A stretch of 64,000 bases of DNA from Corallium rubrum (GCA_964035015.1 CAXIUP010000103.1:1-64000); one strand, 5' to 3'; counted from the first letter of the stretch, positions 38,244 to 49,493 are shown. Made by a program: numbers and translations. Notes: generated by a model from the sequence alone, not told the origin.

Positions 38244-39476
38244 TTACTTTAAAAAATTCTTTAACCGAAGGGATGAATTTTTTTTATTTTTATTTTTTTT
38301 TTTTTCAAGCTGGTGGTATAATATTAATGATTTTAACACACCAGCCTCATTTTCATCATCATCATCTTCACTTTCAGACATAAACTCATTTTCTGAAAAA
38401 TCAGATGATTCGTCTTTTTCTATTTTATTTTTTTTCATTATATTCTTCTTCTTCTTCTTCTTCTTCTTCTTCTTCTTCTTCTTCTTCTTCTTCTTCTTCT
38501 TCTTCTTCTTCTTCTTCTTCTTCTTCTTCTTCTTCTTCTTCTTCTTCTTCTTTTCTTCTTCTTCTTCTTCTTCTTTTCTTTTCTTCTTCTTCTTCTTCTT
38601 CTTCTTCTTTTTTCTTTTTTCTTCTTTTCTTCTTCTTCTTCTTCTTCTTCTTCTTCTTCTTCTTCTTCTTCTTCTTCTTCTTCTTCTTCTTCTTCTTCTT
38701 CTTCTTCTTCTTCTTCTTTTCTTCTTCTTCTTCTTCTTCTTCTTCTTCTTCTTCTTCTTCTTCTTCTTCTTCTTCTTCTTCTTCTTCTTCTTCTTCTTCT
38801 TCTTCTTCTTCTTCTTCTTCTTCTTCTTCTTCTTCTTCTTCTTCTTCTTCTTCTTCTTCTTCTTCTTCTTCTTCTTCTTCTTCTTCTTCTTCTTCTTCTT
38901 CTTCTTCTTCTTCTTCTTCTTCTTCTTCTTCTTCTTCTTCTTCTTCTTCTTCTTCTTCTTCTTCTTCTTCTTCTTCTTCTTCTTCTTCTTCTTCTTCTTC
39001 TTTTCTTCTTCTTCTTCTTCTTCTTCTTCTTCTTTTCTTCTTCTTCTTTTCTTCTTCTTTTCTTTTCTTTTCTTCTTCTTTTCTTCTTTTCTTCTTCTTC
39101 CTTCTTTTCTTCTTCTTCTTCTTCTTCTTCTTCTTCTTCTTCTTCTTCTTCTTCTTCTTCTTCTTCTTTTCTTCTTCTTCTTCTTCTTCTTCTTCTTCTT
39201 CTTTTCTTCTTCTTCTTCTTCTTCTTCTTCTTCTTCTTCTTCTTCTTCTTCTTCTTCTTCTTCTTCTTCTTCTTCTTCTTCTTCTTCCTTCTTCTTCTTC
39301 TTCTTCTTCTTCTTCTTCTTCTTCTTCTTCTTCTTCTTCTTCTTCTTCTTCTTCTTCTTCTTCTTCTTCTTCTTCTTCTTCTTCTTCTTCTTCTTCTTCT
39401 TCTTCTTCTTCTTCTTCTTCTTCTTCTTCTTCTTCTTCTTCTTCTTCTTCTTCTTCTTCTTCTTCTTCCAAAGCAA
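38244..39476 (-). pseudogene. Poly-Glu ORF, right copy with interrupted repeat
   Basis: The acidic tail is preserved (38244-38440 region); the repeat is broken into Glu, Lys and Arg frames by TTTC and CTTCC interruptions, so no single poly-Glu frame exists. Confidence 0.6.
38446..39467. repeat. Interrupted (TTC)n tract
   Basis: About 1 kb of TTC repeats with about 20 single-base insertions, mainly as TTTTC, clustered at 38550-38635 and 39000-39230. It is the counterpart of the pure (GAA)350 in the left arm. Confidence 0.95.
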
Positions 39477-39640
39477 ATCGACGCTGCTGTTGAATATAAT
39501 ATGTCATAAATGTGTTTCTTTATCAATTATATTTCCTGCACGTATAGTTTTAATTTTTTTTTTTTTTTGTGAATTCCCGTTAGCTTTTCCCATGGTGAGA
39601 ATTAAAGGGTTGTGAGTAATGTTTTTGTTTTCTCAAAAAT

Positions 39641-40950
39641 TTATACGTCGTATAACATACGTGCAGGCGTTTTCATACCAACTTTTATTTCATTACGAAA
39701 TTCACCAATAAAGAAAATGTTTCCCGCATTAGTATCGGCTGAGAAATCCATGTGCACGTTGACAACACCACTGGGCCGATTAGGTAACACTTTCAAATGT
39801 GTGTCGGAATTTGTAGTTAAATCGAAAGCTAAAACCGCATATCCCGTTATAAAAGCAGCATAAGTCATTGGCATTTCGGAATGATTTCTATTAAGAACAG
39901 TACGTAATTGCTCGTATGCTTCAATTGAATTTTTTATTGTCCCAATAGACACGCTATTTACTGTGACGTTTACATTTGAATAGTTCTCCCATCTGAAACG
40001 AAACACGTTCGTACCCATAGTGCCGGCAAAATTGGTACGTCTCACGTACGATAAATAAATGAACAGGACATGAACCATTAAATACATCGTTTTCTATATG
40101 CGATCTTGAGGCACCAGCTACTGCCGACATTACCGTGCGTGAACGTTGTCGAATAATATCGCTTCTTCTTGCGAATCAGTAACAAACGCTGTGTTTAAAG
40201 CGTTGCTCAACTGATCTTTTGGTTTATAAACAGGTATTCTTAGATGTAGATCTTCTAACGACATTCTCATAACAGCAAAGGCTGCATCCTCGTGATTCGC
40301 ACCTGTGAAAAGGAGCGGGTAGGCTGCTCTTACATATTTTAGTTCCAGTTTGAAAGCTGACGGTAAGAAAACTTCGCCACCCGATTCCCTAAAACACGGT
40401 AGATCAATTTTATCAATAAGTTGTACCGCATCTATATCGTTTGTAAGAAGATATCTACTTGCCGCACCCACGTTAAGCCCTTGAACGGTATCCATGCGAC
40501 CAGCGGTATCAAAATAACCGCAATTTACTTGCGGTGAATCTTTATACATTTTTGGCGTTTCACGTGTGAGAATTTTTATATACGCTGCAAAATAATTAAA
40601 ATTACTAACAGGCGTAATTAAACACTCATTAATCTTCAATTGCGCAGAGGACCACATAGTACGGAAAGGAAAGGGTGGCACTACAAAGTTAGCGTTTGTC
40701 TGAAGAGCACCAGCTCCATCTGGAAGTGATATTTTCCCGTACATTCTCGCTTCGCTTGTTTTTATTAATCCGACATTATTCCCCTGTCGTTTAAATGTGT
40801 ACGCGTCTCAATAAGGTGTATTGGGGATAGGGTGGACCACATCGACACGATTTTCCGTAAAAAGATCGTTAAAAGGTGTTGGTTTAAACAACTGTAAAGG
40901 TTTTGAAAATAATGTCTCGTGTTGATCAACCTCTTGATCATGGGGATCCT
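39641..40950 (-). pseudogene. MCP: Major capsid protein, right copy, broken
   Basis: ORF 40130-40744 covers the N-terminal half and passes the point where the left copy breaks. It then loses frame near 40165 where an extra GAA-type insertion and nearby changes occur, and again near 40050; the C-terminal half continues to 39641. The in-frame TGA seen in the left copy is also here (40808-40810). The two arms are thus broken at different internal places but share the N-terminal stop. Confidence 0.75.
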
Positions 40951-40958
40951 TTTTTTTT

Positions 40959-41123
40959 TTAAAAAAACAATAAATTAAATATTAACTTTAAGAATTCCCT
41001 TTGTCGTGTCCAATAGCTTAGGCAAAAACATACCAAGTGCCATACCCGCACCAAACCCACCCCGCCTTTTTGTTGTTTTCTTTTTGTTTTTCTTCTTTTT
41101 TTTACTTTTCTATTGCGCGCCAT
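40959..41123 (-). pseudogene. Small basic QKGG protein, right copy, frameshifted
   Basis: The basic 17-residue start and Q-K-G-G remain; one G fewer after the site changes the hydrophobic half. Confidence 0.6.
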
Positions 41124-41298
41124 GTCACCAGCAGTAAACAAACGAAAAATGATTTTTTTTGACAAACATTTTATTAAATATCAAATTAAAATAATAAAAA
41201 AAAATAAATAAATAAAAAATTTCCTTTTTTTTCTTTTGAAATTTTTTACATTTTTTTATAATAAAGTTAAAAATTAGCTATTTAAAAGACGTAAAAGT

Positions 41299-41541
41299 TC
41301 AGGATGTAAAGTATCTTTTTTTTTTTCTTTTTGCAGGTTTTACATAATTTTGTTCGTGCTTTTCATCCATATTTGAGGGTAGCCCCACACGACCATTGAG
41401 TAAAATTTCTCCTTTAGTCTGTTTTGTTTCTTGTTTGATTACAAAATAATTCCGATTATAGCCGCCACCATTTCTTCTTCCATTTAATAAATCCAAATAG
41501 TCTTTTTCATCTAATTGTGATGTTTTCTTCTTGTTGTTCAT
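41299..41541 (-). CDS. Copy of the 10881 small basic protein
   Basis: Same protein as the left copy up to the C-terminal Lys run, after which the frame differs and ends early. Confidence 0.5.
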   Translation of the reverse strand: MNNKKKTSQLDEKDYLDLLNGRRNGGGYNRNYFVIKQETKQTKGEILLNGRVGLPSNMDEKHEQNYVKPAKRKKKRYFTS

Positions 41542-41554
41542 CTTTTTTTTTCTC

Positions 41555-42049
41555 TTATTCACCCTCTTCAAACAAATTCAAAGTGAGCGTAATTTCTTCA
41601 TCACGTAGTATTTTATTAGTCAGTCTTTTATTACTATCTTTTTCATATGCAATAAAAAATTGGACTTTTTTTTCCATAGTGTTTGATAATAACATTAACG
41701 GTAGTTTTTTTAAATACCGAATTTTTAGGGTTTTTTCATCATAAAATAATAATAAACGCTTAGATGATAACATGTCTTGCTGTTCGAGCTGTCCTAAGCC
41801 ACAATCTCTGCTATTGAGGTATGTTAAATTTTCAATTTTATTACTCGATTTGTTTTTCCAAACCGTAGAAAAATCAAGTCTTCTACAATATAATAAACGA
41901 AAATTTCCTCGAGTATTTTTACATTCTATAGAATTTAAATTCCATAATACGTTCTTATCAGCATATGAAAAAGACGAAAAAGGAAATGAAATTTCATGCT
42001 CAAGTATTTCCAACCTATTTTCAATCGCTTTAAAATGTAATTTAAGCAT
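41555..42049 (-). CDS. Copy of the 10384 hypothetical gene
   Basis: 164 residues, full length, with a short compensated frame change around residues 107-112 and a four-residue insertion (near 144-147) compared with the left copy. Overlaps the mCP end by 8 bases. Confidence 0.55.
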   Translation of the reverse strand: MLKLHFKAIENRLEILEHEISFPFSSFSYADKNVLWNLNSIECKNTRGNFRLLYCRRLDFSTVWKNKSSNKIENLTYLNSRDCGLGQLEQQDMLSSKRLLLFYDEKTLKIRYLKKLPLMLLSNTMEKKVQFFIAYEKDSNKRLTNKILRDEEITLTLNLFEEGE

Positions 42050-43004
42050 AATGAACTACACCTTCGATGCTAACAGTTCCCGAATCAAAGGGTACTTTAA
42101 CACCTACAGCGTCTTTTATTGCAATATGTAACGAAGAAATACACGCTTTTTTAAATTTTCTTTTAACCGGTACAGATGGGGTATAAATAATTAATTCACC
42201 ATTCCCTTTTCCTTGTTCGCTCCAACGAATCGGTACTGTAGAAACAAGTTCAGCAGATGAGTCACCAATAAAACTTCTTTCAAGTTCATCACAATAAACA
42301 AACATTTTATCTAACCCGTCAGATATGTCGGGTAAATGGTTTGCTACAACCTCTTGTGTTGTATTATAAACTCTTATTCCGGTGCAAGGGATGTTCCATT
42401 GTCTAAACCATATAACCTCATCCACAAATCCTAACATAAAAGCTAATTTTTTAGAAAATGTCACCATATCCGCAATACAAAATTTTGCACTGGTGTTTAC
42501 TAATGATGGTGACACAAGATGATAGTAATTGAGACCATACCCATCATCTCCTAGTCTCTTCCCATTGATGGTTCTTGTCCCTACTGATTGATTCATCCAA
42601 TATTCGTAATACAGTTTTGCCGTTATTTTTACTTTACCACCCGCTGTTAATAAAAATGCTATATCATATTCGTTTAAAGCGTTATTTAAATACCGCAATA
42701 AATTTTCTAAAGTATAACATCCCTCTGGAATAATGAATTTATCACCCGATACGGATAGGTCGGCGGCTGCATATTCACCCGACGGAAGCTGCTTAAAATT
42801 ACTCATATATAATTTAAAAGAAAACCAGCAAGAGTCATCGCTGATATTCTTCGTCGTACCCGGGTAAGAAATTTCTGTTAATTCAAAAAACGCATCATGA
42901 TTTATTGCGTCGATCGGTTCGGCTAATTTCATTTCAAATTCATTCGTGTAATTTACCCCTCCATCATCATCTAGAACAGTATTGCTTAAAATTTGCAAAT
43001 TCAT
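42042..43004 (-). CDS. mCP: Minor capsid protein (penton-like), right copy
   Basis: 320 residues, same as the left copy, including the ISYPGT and IPEGCY motifs. It is one of the few core genes intact in both arms. Confidence 0.7.
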   Translation of the reverse strand: MNLQILSNTVLDDDGGVNYTNEFEMKLAEPIDAINHDAFFELTEISYPGTTKNISDDSCWFSFKLYMSNFKQLPSGEYAAADLSVSGDKFIIPEGCYTLENLLRYLNNALNEYDIAFLLTAGGKVKITAKLYYEYWMNQSVGTRTINGKRLGDDGYGLNYYHLVSPSLVNTSAKFCIADMVTFSKKLAFMLGFVDEVIWFRQWNIPCTGIRVYNTTQEVVANHLPDISDGLDKMFVYCDELERSFIGDSSAELVSTVPIRWSEQGKGNGELIIYTPSVPVKRKFKKACISSLHIAIKDAVGVKVPFDSGTVSIEGVVHYA

Positions 43005-43905
43005 AATTGTTGTAATTCTTCGCGATAAAATATCCCCGTAATTTTTTCGTCGTTTAAATCCACCAATTCATACGTCACGGGATCCGTTACAAATACTTTT
43101 CTGATTTTAAATTTTTCGTTCGTCCAACGCCGTAGACTGCTTTTCTCAAAAATATTCGTTTTTCCACGCGCTATTCGCACAAGCGTTCCTTCTTTCAACA
43201 CGTTTTTAGTAAAAGTGACGGGTGATATCATCTTATGTAATAATATATTTTTAATTTTTTTTTGTTTTTTATCCTCACGATAAAGCTCGTGGGGTGTGGC
43301 ACCACCCAAACTTTTATGCGGTGAATTATTGTATCTTTCGAGAATTATGCGAAAATAAGAATAATAATCAAAACCGCCCGTCAACGTTAAAACACGACGA
43401 ACCATTGTTTTTAAAGTTTGAATTACTCTTTCGACGTGAGAGGCTTTAATTTCTCGATTGAACGTATGAAAAACTTCAAAATTGTATTTTTTATTCAAAG
43501 TTTTACGAATTATTTGAAATTCTGATCCTTCGTCGCACTGAATTTTTTTAGGAATACCATCTTTTTTTAAAATTTTTTCCATTTTTTCCGCTGTATTTTT
43601 TGCCGTTTTTTTCTTTAAAAATTCCACCCACACGTAACGCGAATATACATCAATACACACAAGCCAATAACGAAATTGACGATTAAATCTCGCCAAATCT
43701 TTATTTTCTGCTAAATCAATTTCCCACTGATCATTCTTTTCACCCACATGTATATTTAATCGTCTATATTTTTTTCTAGCCAGTTTATGTTGTTTATATT
43801 TTTCTAATTGTCCCGATTCTAACGTTTCTCCTTTTAGAAGTCGCGATGCTTTTTTAATAAAATCCTCGCTAAATACAGTCCCACCAGTCTTTTTTTTTTC
43901 ACCAT
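43001..43905 (-). CDS. INT: Polinton-type DDE integrase, intact core
   Basis: The 248-codon ORF 43001-43747 (opening with GTG, so the true start is upstream) carries the full catalytic triad: Asp in QWEIDL, Asp in CDEGSEF and Glu in HVERVIQTLK, with DxxSRYVW-like core strands between and the C-terminal FYREEL end. The upstream basic N-terminal part begins at ATG 43905 in another frame, with one break near 43800 shared with the left arm. The stop overlaps the mCP start (ATGA). Catalyses insertion of the linear DNA. Confidence 0.88.
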
Positions 43906-43936
43906 TTTTTTCTCTTTTTTCTATAAGAAAAGAAAA

Positions 43937-44812
43937 TTACAATATTTCTTTAACAAGTTGTTTGATCTGTTCAAAACCATCTGTGTTTATAAGACTGACA
44001 AAATCTACTTTATCAGATGCTTTTAAACCGTCGTTCATCTCATCATTATACCTACAAATACAATCTTCTAAGCTTAGTTTTTCCGACAGCGAAAAAAAAT
44101 AAATTAATTCAGCTAAAGCAAACGGGTTTAATTTGTTCACAACACACTCTTCATTCAACTCACACGCTACTATTTGTTCATCGATGACGATATTTTTCTT
44201 TTTCTTCGACGACGATGGTGCTGTCGTTGTCATTGTGCTTGTTGATTTAGCAACCTTTCTTTTTTTCCCAGCAGCACTCCCACACACGTCGTGATAAAAA
44301 CGACTCAACTGCGTAGCGATGTCTTGTAGCACGTCGGTTTTCTTAAAAGAGAAACTCCCCCACTCATCATTCCACGTTGCGTCTTCTTCTTCGACAGTTT
44401 CCTCAGTAGCCGCTACCGGTTCATCATCAAATGATAAATCCTCCTCGGGTATGACCAGAACTTTTTTCTGCGTGACTAATTCGCCGGTTCCAAACCCGCT
44501 GCCACGTAGCACCAAACGAACCTCTTCGTTTTTGTAATTTCGGTAACTCGAAACCACAATATGAACATGTTCACTCCAGTTAAAGTGGCCATTAGCTTGT
44601 TGAATAACATTAACCAACTCGGGAATCGATTCCATCTCCAGTTCCATCATCGATTGCATGGTAAACTTTACACATGCTTTACTCGTCGGATATACTTTCG
44701 CCAAAATCGGTTTGCTATTCTTCTTTTGAAGAGCAACCACTTTTTGCGATAGATCCGCGTACTTTTGAAGCACGCGTTCGTTCGTCAAATATTGTTTTAA
44801 ATATAATTCCAT
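43937..44812 (-). CDS. Copy of the 7614 hypothetical gene
   Basis: 291 residues. Differs from the left copy mainly in the Thr/Ser linker and after the NLS-like cluster, all in frame. This supports a protein under constraint outside the linker. Confidence 0.6.
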   Translation of the reverse strand: MELYLKQYLTNERVLQKYADLSQKVVALQKKNSKPILAKVYPTSKACVKFTMQSMMELEMESIPELVNVIQQANGHFNWSEHVHIVVSSYRNYKNEEVRLVLRGSGFGTGELVTQKKVLVIPEEDLSFDDEPVAATEETVEEEDATWNDEWGSFSFKKTDVLQDIATQLSRFYHDVCGSAAGKKRKVAKSTSTMTTTAPSSSKKKKNIVIDEQIVACELNEECVVNKLNPFALAELIYFFSLSEKLSLEDCICRYNDEMNDGLKASDKVDFVSLINTDGFEQIKQLVKEIL

Positions 44813-44965
44813 ACCGTTCGTGATAACAAAAAAAATTCTGGTAACTGAGAAAAAAAGTGTTTGAACACACTTTCCAACTGTTGCTTTGGTTCACGACCGT
44901 CTGATAGTTGAATCGGTAATGACAAAAAATGTTAATCGTGAACTGTTTTTATAATGATATTTTAA

Positions 44966-45244
44966 TTAGCGTATAAAATAATGATTTTTTATACATTCAT
45001 CTACTTCATTTGTAAAATCATGCATTCTACTCAAACCCCAATAATACTTATGCGGAAGAGTTGGCACACCCACGGGTTCAAAAATAACTTTATCACACCC
45101 TTTTCTAAAATAATCTTTTTCCAAACCAATTATTTTAAATTCATATAACGAATTAATTAACAAGTATAATTGCTCAGACTGAATTGGATTTGCATAAATT
45201 TCACCTGTGTTAATTCTACGAAGAATATCGGTATTAATACGCAT
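44966..45244 (-). CDS. YYW-family paralog 3, right copy
   Basis: 92 residues, one substitution (Ala to Pro near residue 57). Confidence 0.55.
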   Translation of the reverse strand: MRINTDILRRINTGEIYANPIQSEQLYLLINSLYEFKIIGLEKDYFRKGCDKVIFEPVGVPTLPHKYYWGLSRMHDFTNEVDECIKNHYFIR

Positions 45245-45322
45245 TTTTTTAATAGAATTCTTTATTTATTTTTTTTTACAGATATTATTAATTTAATTAT
45301 TCTATTGAAAAAAAACTAGTGT

Positions 45323-45628
45323 TCATTTACTAAGCTGAGCGATAATGTTTTGATCATTAGGTAAAATAAAGTTTATATACCGTCGTTTACACATACTTAG
45401 ATCCCGAGAGCGTACATGAATAAAAGAGTGTAAATTTTTTGTTCTTAATTCAAAATATCCATAACCACGCCAATCGGTGAATACTGAGTGTACATAGTCG
45501 CGAGAATATTTTCTATAATTTCTCACTTTTTTTTTAAAAACGTATTTAGAATCTTTTAATTTATCTAAATGATTCGCACACATTTTCTTACAATTTTTAT
45601 ACATGCAAATTTCACGTGTTCTATACAT
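45323..45628 (-). CDS. Hypothetical basic Cys/Tyr protein, 101 aa
   Basis: Intact version of the left pseudogene at 6801. C9-x4-C14-x3-C18 near the start and a Tyr/Arg-rich middle with an FTDWRGYGYFEL segment. The frame is open upstream towards the A9 run that ends the preceding gene. Confidence 0.5.
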   Translation of the reverse strand: MYRTREICMYKNCKKMCANHLDKLKDSKYVFKKKVRNYRKYSRDYVHSVFTDWRGYGYFELRTKNLHSFIHVRSRDLSMCKRRYINFILPNDQNIIAQLSK

Positions 45629-45708
45629 ATAATTACAATAAAAATAATTATCCGCATCACCTTCAATTCTATCCAGTTCCCATTCTAATTCTTTCTCAAT
45701 AAACGTTG

Positions 45709-46506
45709 TTATTGCCTCAATTGAATACTCTGTTTTTTTTTAGCCAATAACACACCCAAAGGATTATGGTTTTCACAATAAAATAAAAAAATTAACACAA
45801 GCGAATATAACAAATCGATATCAAAACACGCAATGTATGAAAACACACTCAAAAAAATCTCGGGTGCAATAGTAAACAAGTAATACGCTGTCATGAAAAC
45901 TCTTTCACCATGTTTTAAATTAATAGCGATTAATAATTGCCGTAGTGAGTTATTTAACGGGTAGAGTACTTCACCCGTCACACTATTTACACAGTATAAT
46001 TTATGCTGATACGTATACGCGTATTCTTTTTCCTCAACGTAGGAAATTTGCATAAAATAAGAATAATTAGAATAAAAATCAACGTTGCAATTACGTGTTC
46101 GCTTCAACATCACACCGCCTCTCAATGTTCGATACACACACCAGCCGGTCTTCTTCTTTTTCTCATACGGTAGTAAATATTCCCACCCATTCTCTAAAAT
46201 AACATAATTCATATCACGCTTGCCGTCCGTTGCTATGGTCTTGTACAGGAATGTTGTACTACGAAATGAATAATCTATGCTGTCCGTTTCTTCTTCTTTT
46301 TCACACAATGGTCTTCTCTTAATACCCAATATATAATTCCCCTCGTAATAATCTAACACACCGGCTATCCAATACAACATCCCCATATAACGTGACGAAA
46401 AACGTCTCATTTCAGGTATTATGCAAAGCAGCATTTTTAAAGATAAGGTTGCATCAGCTTCAACGCTCTTCGTTTTCACACGTCCTGTATGATCACGTTT
46501 CGACAT
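45709..46506 (-). CDS. Copy of the 5923 gene with hydrophobic C-terminus
   Basis: 265 residues with three or so substitutions near the N-terminus. Ends after the same A9 run as the left copy. Confidence 0.6.
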   Translation of the reverse strand: MSKRDHTGRVKTKSVEADATLSLKMLLCIIPEMRRFSSRYMGMLYWIAGVLDYYEGNYILGIKRRPLCEKEEETDSIDYSFRSTTFLYKTIATDGKRDMNYVILENGWEYLLPYEKKKKTGWCVYRTLRGGVMLKRTRNCNVDFYSNYSYFMQISYVEEKEYAYTYQHKLYCVNSVTGEVLYPLNNSLRQLLIAINLKHGERVFMTAYYLFTIAPEIFLSVFSYIACFDIDLLYSLVLIFLFYCENHNPLGVLLAKKKQSIQLRQ

Positions 46507-46692
46507 TGTTTTGAATAAAAAAATAGAATTTTTTCTTTCTTACATATATCCTAATTTTCTAAACATTTTTGTTTGAATTCCCTGAAAAAAATATTCGAAA
46601 ACAAAAACAAACCCTCCTCATAATATGCAAATTTTTTTTATTATGCTGGAGTAAAAACAACCGGATTTTCACAAACAAACCCAAAACAAAAA

Positions 46693-47175
46693 ATGGCGTG
46701 CACTACTACTACTATTGATGAGGATGACAATCATGTGTCTGTTGCGTACCGTAAAATAGTAGGTAACGCGTGGTGGTCTTTTTTAAACAAGCAAAATGCA
46801 ACGTTGAGTGTGTTCAAAAATGCTCAACTGGGCTTCTATAGAATGCTGTTAGACAAATTGCGATATCAGCCTGCTGTGGATTTTTATATCGATTCTTACG
46901 GTATTGGTATGGTGGGGGAAACACAGGAGAGTAGAAAACAACGTCAAGACAAGTTTAGTTTAGCGCATCTGATTGACAAATATATCACTGCTTTCCAGGC
47001 GACGTTACTATGGTGTGATGTGTGGGACGACGCAGTCAGTGAAATCGAATTTGCAAACACCGTGTACCATGTACATCCCGAAACTCAACAGTACTTTAAA
47101 CTAGAAACAATAGATCGTAGTGAAAAGGTTTATTGTAATATTAAAGATCTAAGTGAAGTAACAACTAACATTTAA
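46693..47175 (+). CDS. Copy of the 5259 hypothetical gene
   Basis: 160 residues; about nine substitutions relative to the left copy, none breaking the frame. Confidence 0.6.
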   Translation: MACTTTTIDEDDNHVSVAYRKIVGNAWWSFLNKQNATLSVFKNAQLGFYRMLLDKLRYQPAVDFYIDSYGIGMVGETQESRKQRQDKFSLAHLIDKYITAFQATLLWCDVWDDAVSEIEFANTVYHVHPETQQYFKLETIDRSEKVYCNIKDLSEVTTNI

Positions 47176-47304
47176 AAGAACGAACGAAATATTTTATTGA
47201 CACATGTAACCACCAGCTACTAAAAATGTTTGATGAGAGTTTTTTTTCTAATGTTTATAATAAAAGTTTTGTTCTGAAATGTTTCTTTCTTCTACCATCT
47301 CTCT

Positions 47305-47538
47305 TTATCGTCGTCGTGGCTTTTCCTCCTCGTATACTTCGCTCCGTATGAAGTATATTTCCTTGAAATTCCTCGCCTCCCGACTCTTCTTCACAAGATA
47401 TCTTTTGGTACCATCTTTTCTCACCCATGTCGTCTTTCGTATCCACCACTCCCCATCCACAAGCCAGTCTTCGCAGACCACATCATTTTTTTGTTCAATC
47501 ACGTTATAGTAATAGTCTTCCATATTCGTTCGAATCAT
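47305..47538 (-). CDS. Copy of the 4896 hypothetical gene
   Basis: 77 residues, identical protein to the left copy. Confidence 0.5.
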   Translation of the reverse strand: MIRTNMEDYYYNVIEQKNDVVCEDWLVDGEWWIRKTTWVRKDGTKRYLVKKSREARNFKEIYFIRSEVYEEEKPRRR

Positions 47539-47579
47539 AGCATTAACTAACCGTTGACGGCGTTAAGTCGTCTTACAAG

Positions 47580-47785
47580 TTTGTGTTCTAGATTTTTTCC
47601 CATACGCCCCCGACACAACGTTACTACGCAGCAAAACAAACAAATGTTTGATCTTACAATAGAATACAAGTGCATGTTTGTTTTTTTTGGTTCTAGATTT
47701 TTCCCCATTATAACCCGACACTAATCGTTACTACGCAACAAAACAAACAAATGTTTGATCTTACAATAGAATACAAGTGCATGTT
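47580..47785. repeat. 106-bp tandem direct repeat, right copy
   Basis: The same two-unit repeat as at 4656-4856, with small differences. Confidence 0.65.
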
Positions 47786-48093
47786 TGTTTTTGTTCTGGG
47801 TTTTTCCACATTTCCTGCGCTGTGTACATATTTATATGTAGCTTAAAATTAGAAATCGTTTCAGGATTATCCAGCGTCGTCCAATAATGAATATATTTCA
47901 TTCTTTTTTCAACCAAGTAGGATAAATTAACAATGTTAAAATAAACCACAGCTTCACCTAAGTGAAAAAAATCTTCTTTTACAGCGATAACTTTCAGATA
48001 TGTAGCATAACACTGCTTCAACTCTGGGTATATTTGATCATAAGGTATATATTTTCTTCTTATAACGCACGCGACATTATCATCATCACCCAT
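47761..48093 (-). CDS. YYW-family paralog 2, right copy
   Basis: 110 residues from the ATG at 48093. The first 15 residues differ clearly from the left copy (one codon longer), while the YYW core has conservative changes. Confidence 0.6.
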   Translation of the reverse strand: MGDDDNVACVIRRKYIPYDQIYPELKQCYATYLKVIAVKEDFFHLGEAVVYFNIVNLSYLVEKRMKYIHYWTTLDNPETISNFKLHINMYTAQEMWKNPEQKQTCTCILL

Positions 48094-48136
48094 TTTTATT
48101 TTGTTTTGTTTCATGAAATATCAAGCTGCTCTTATA

Positions 48137-48325
48137 TTATCTTTTCTTTTTTTTGTCTTCCATCAGCAAAAAAAAATTCCTTTTAAATTCCTCACTCTCT
48201 TCCATACGCGTTATATCTGCAGACAACTGCTCAAGGGAATAATCATTGGGAATAAATTCATCGTCGTCTGTATCTGAATAATTATTAGGAATAGATTTCT
48301 CATTACCTGTATGCTCCTCACCCAT
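48137..48325 (-). CDS. Copy of the 4109 acidic protein, altered C-terminus
   Basis: 62 residues; identical up to about residue 50, then a frame change near 48160 gives a Lys-rich end. Confidence 0.45.
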   Translation of the reverse strand: MGEEHTGNEKSIPNNYSDTDDDEFIPNDYSLEQLSADITRMEESEEFKRNFFLLMEDKKKKR

Positions 48326-48369
48326 TTATTGACGACAATAACCAAAAATGGGTACTGGCGATATAAGTT

Positions 48370-48830
48370 ATTCTCAACCGAAAGCGGAAAAATTTATCGT
48401 TTTGGTCAAAAAAAACAAAAAACCAAAAATAAATGAAAAAATTATGGTCGGTATCGAAAGCGGAAAAAATTTTTATGATTGACAACCGAAACCGGATAAT
48501 GGTTGGAAAATTTATTCATAAAAAAATATGAGTGACAATCGAAAGCGGAATAAAAAATTATAATTGACATCCGAAACGAAAGCGGAAAAAATTTTTATGA
48601 TTGACAACCGAAACCGGAAAATGGTTGGAAAATTTATCATATTTCAAACAGGAATACGAAATTTTGCCCTTTACCCAGAATCGATAATCACTACAAATAT
48701 GTCAACAAGAATACAAAATTTCACCGTTTTCCCAGAATCAATTAAATATTACTTTTTCCCAGAACCAATTAACATTATAATTGACATCCGAAAGCGAAAA
48801 AAAAATACTAAGTGATAGATAATTTATTCA
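48370..48830. repeat. CCGCTTTCGG-type repeat cluster, right copy
   Basis: Mirror of 3630-4060 with the same units. The gap 48326-48918 holds only this cluster and flanking AT-rich sequence. Confidence 0.6.
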
Positions 48831-48918
48831 TAGTAATCGAAAGCGGTAAAACAAAATTTAATTCTTTGATCACAAGACGCATTTTTCTGTAATACAACGT
48901 TTTTATTTAATTCTTTGA

Positions 48919-49248
48919 TCACAGCACAACGCATTTTTGTAATATACCCTTTTTTTTTTTCCATATCTTCCGTGGTGTCATGTGTTGTGTGTTTACATAT
49001 TTCATATAATCACAAGTATTTCTCATTTTATCAACAAGTGTCCAATAATATATAAATTCCATTCGTGGTATTTCTGAATTATAAGATAAATTAACAGCGT
49101 CAAAAAAAATAACGTCTTCCATATAGTGAAAATAATCTTCTTCCACATAAGCTACTTTAAGATAAGTCGCGCAACATTCTTTTAACATAGGGTATATATC
49201 ATCAAATTCAATAAACTTTCGATTACTAAGTCCTCTTGAGGTCGTCAT
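48919..49248 (-). CDS. YYW-family paralog 1, right copy
   Basis: 109 residues, identical protein to the left copy; ATGA-coupled to the upstream gene. Confidence 0.6.
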   Translation of the reverse strand: MTTSRGLSNRKFIEFDDIYPMLKECCATYLKVAYVEEDYFHYMEDVIFFDAVNLSYNSEIPRMEFIYYWTLVDKMRNTCDYMKYVNTQHMTPRKIWKKKKGILQKCVVL

Positions 49249-49493
49249 TCTTTATCACCAATAATTTGCTTTAGCAATATATTTCTTCGTAAGTCCCTCA
49301 AATATTCTTTAGCAACTTTTTCACGCGCTTTTTCTCTTTCTCGCAATACAGATTCAATATGCAGCCACACGCTCGTAAGTAAATAAGGGTCACGTTCGAA
49401 ATTATTCTCCCGTAATTTCTGAATAAAAAACTCCGTCGTTTCACAAATCAATTTGTCAAGAAGCAACTTCGCGCCTTCCACACCCTCTGACAT
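49245..49493 (-). CDS. Copy of the 2942 charged helical protein
   Basis: 82 residues from the ATG at 49493, a few substitutions. A tandem duplication puts a second copy of the start region just upstream. Confidence 0.55.
   Translation of the reverse strand: MSEGVEGAKLLLDKLICETTEFFIQKLRENNFERDPYLLTSVWLHIESVLREREKAREKVAKEYLRDLRRNILLKQIIGDKE

Noticed and set aside
38227..39615. Long Phe/Ser/Leu and Lys/Glu/Arg frames over the TTC tract
   Set aside because: Low-complexity readings of the interrupted repeat with no coding signature.
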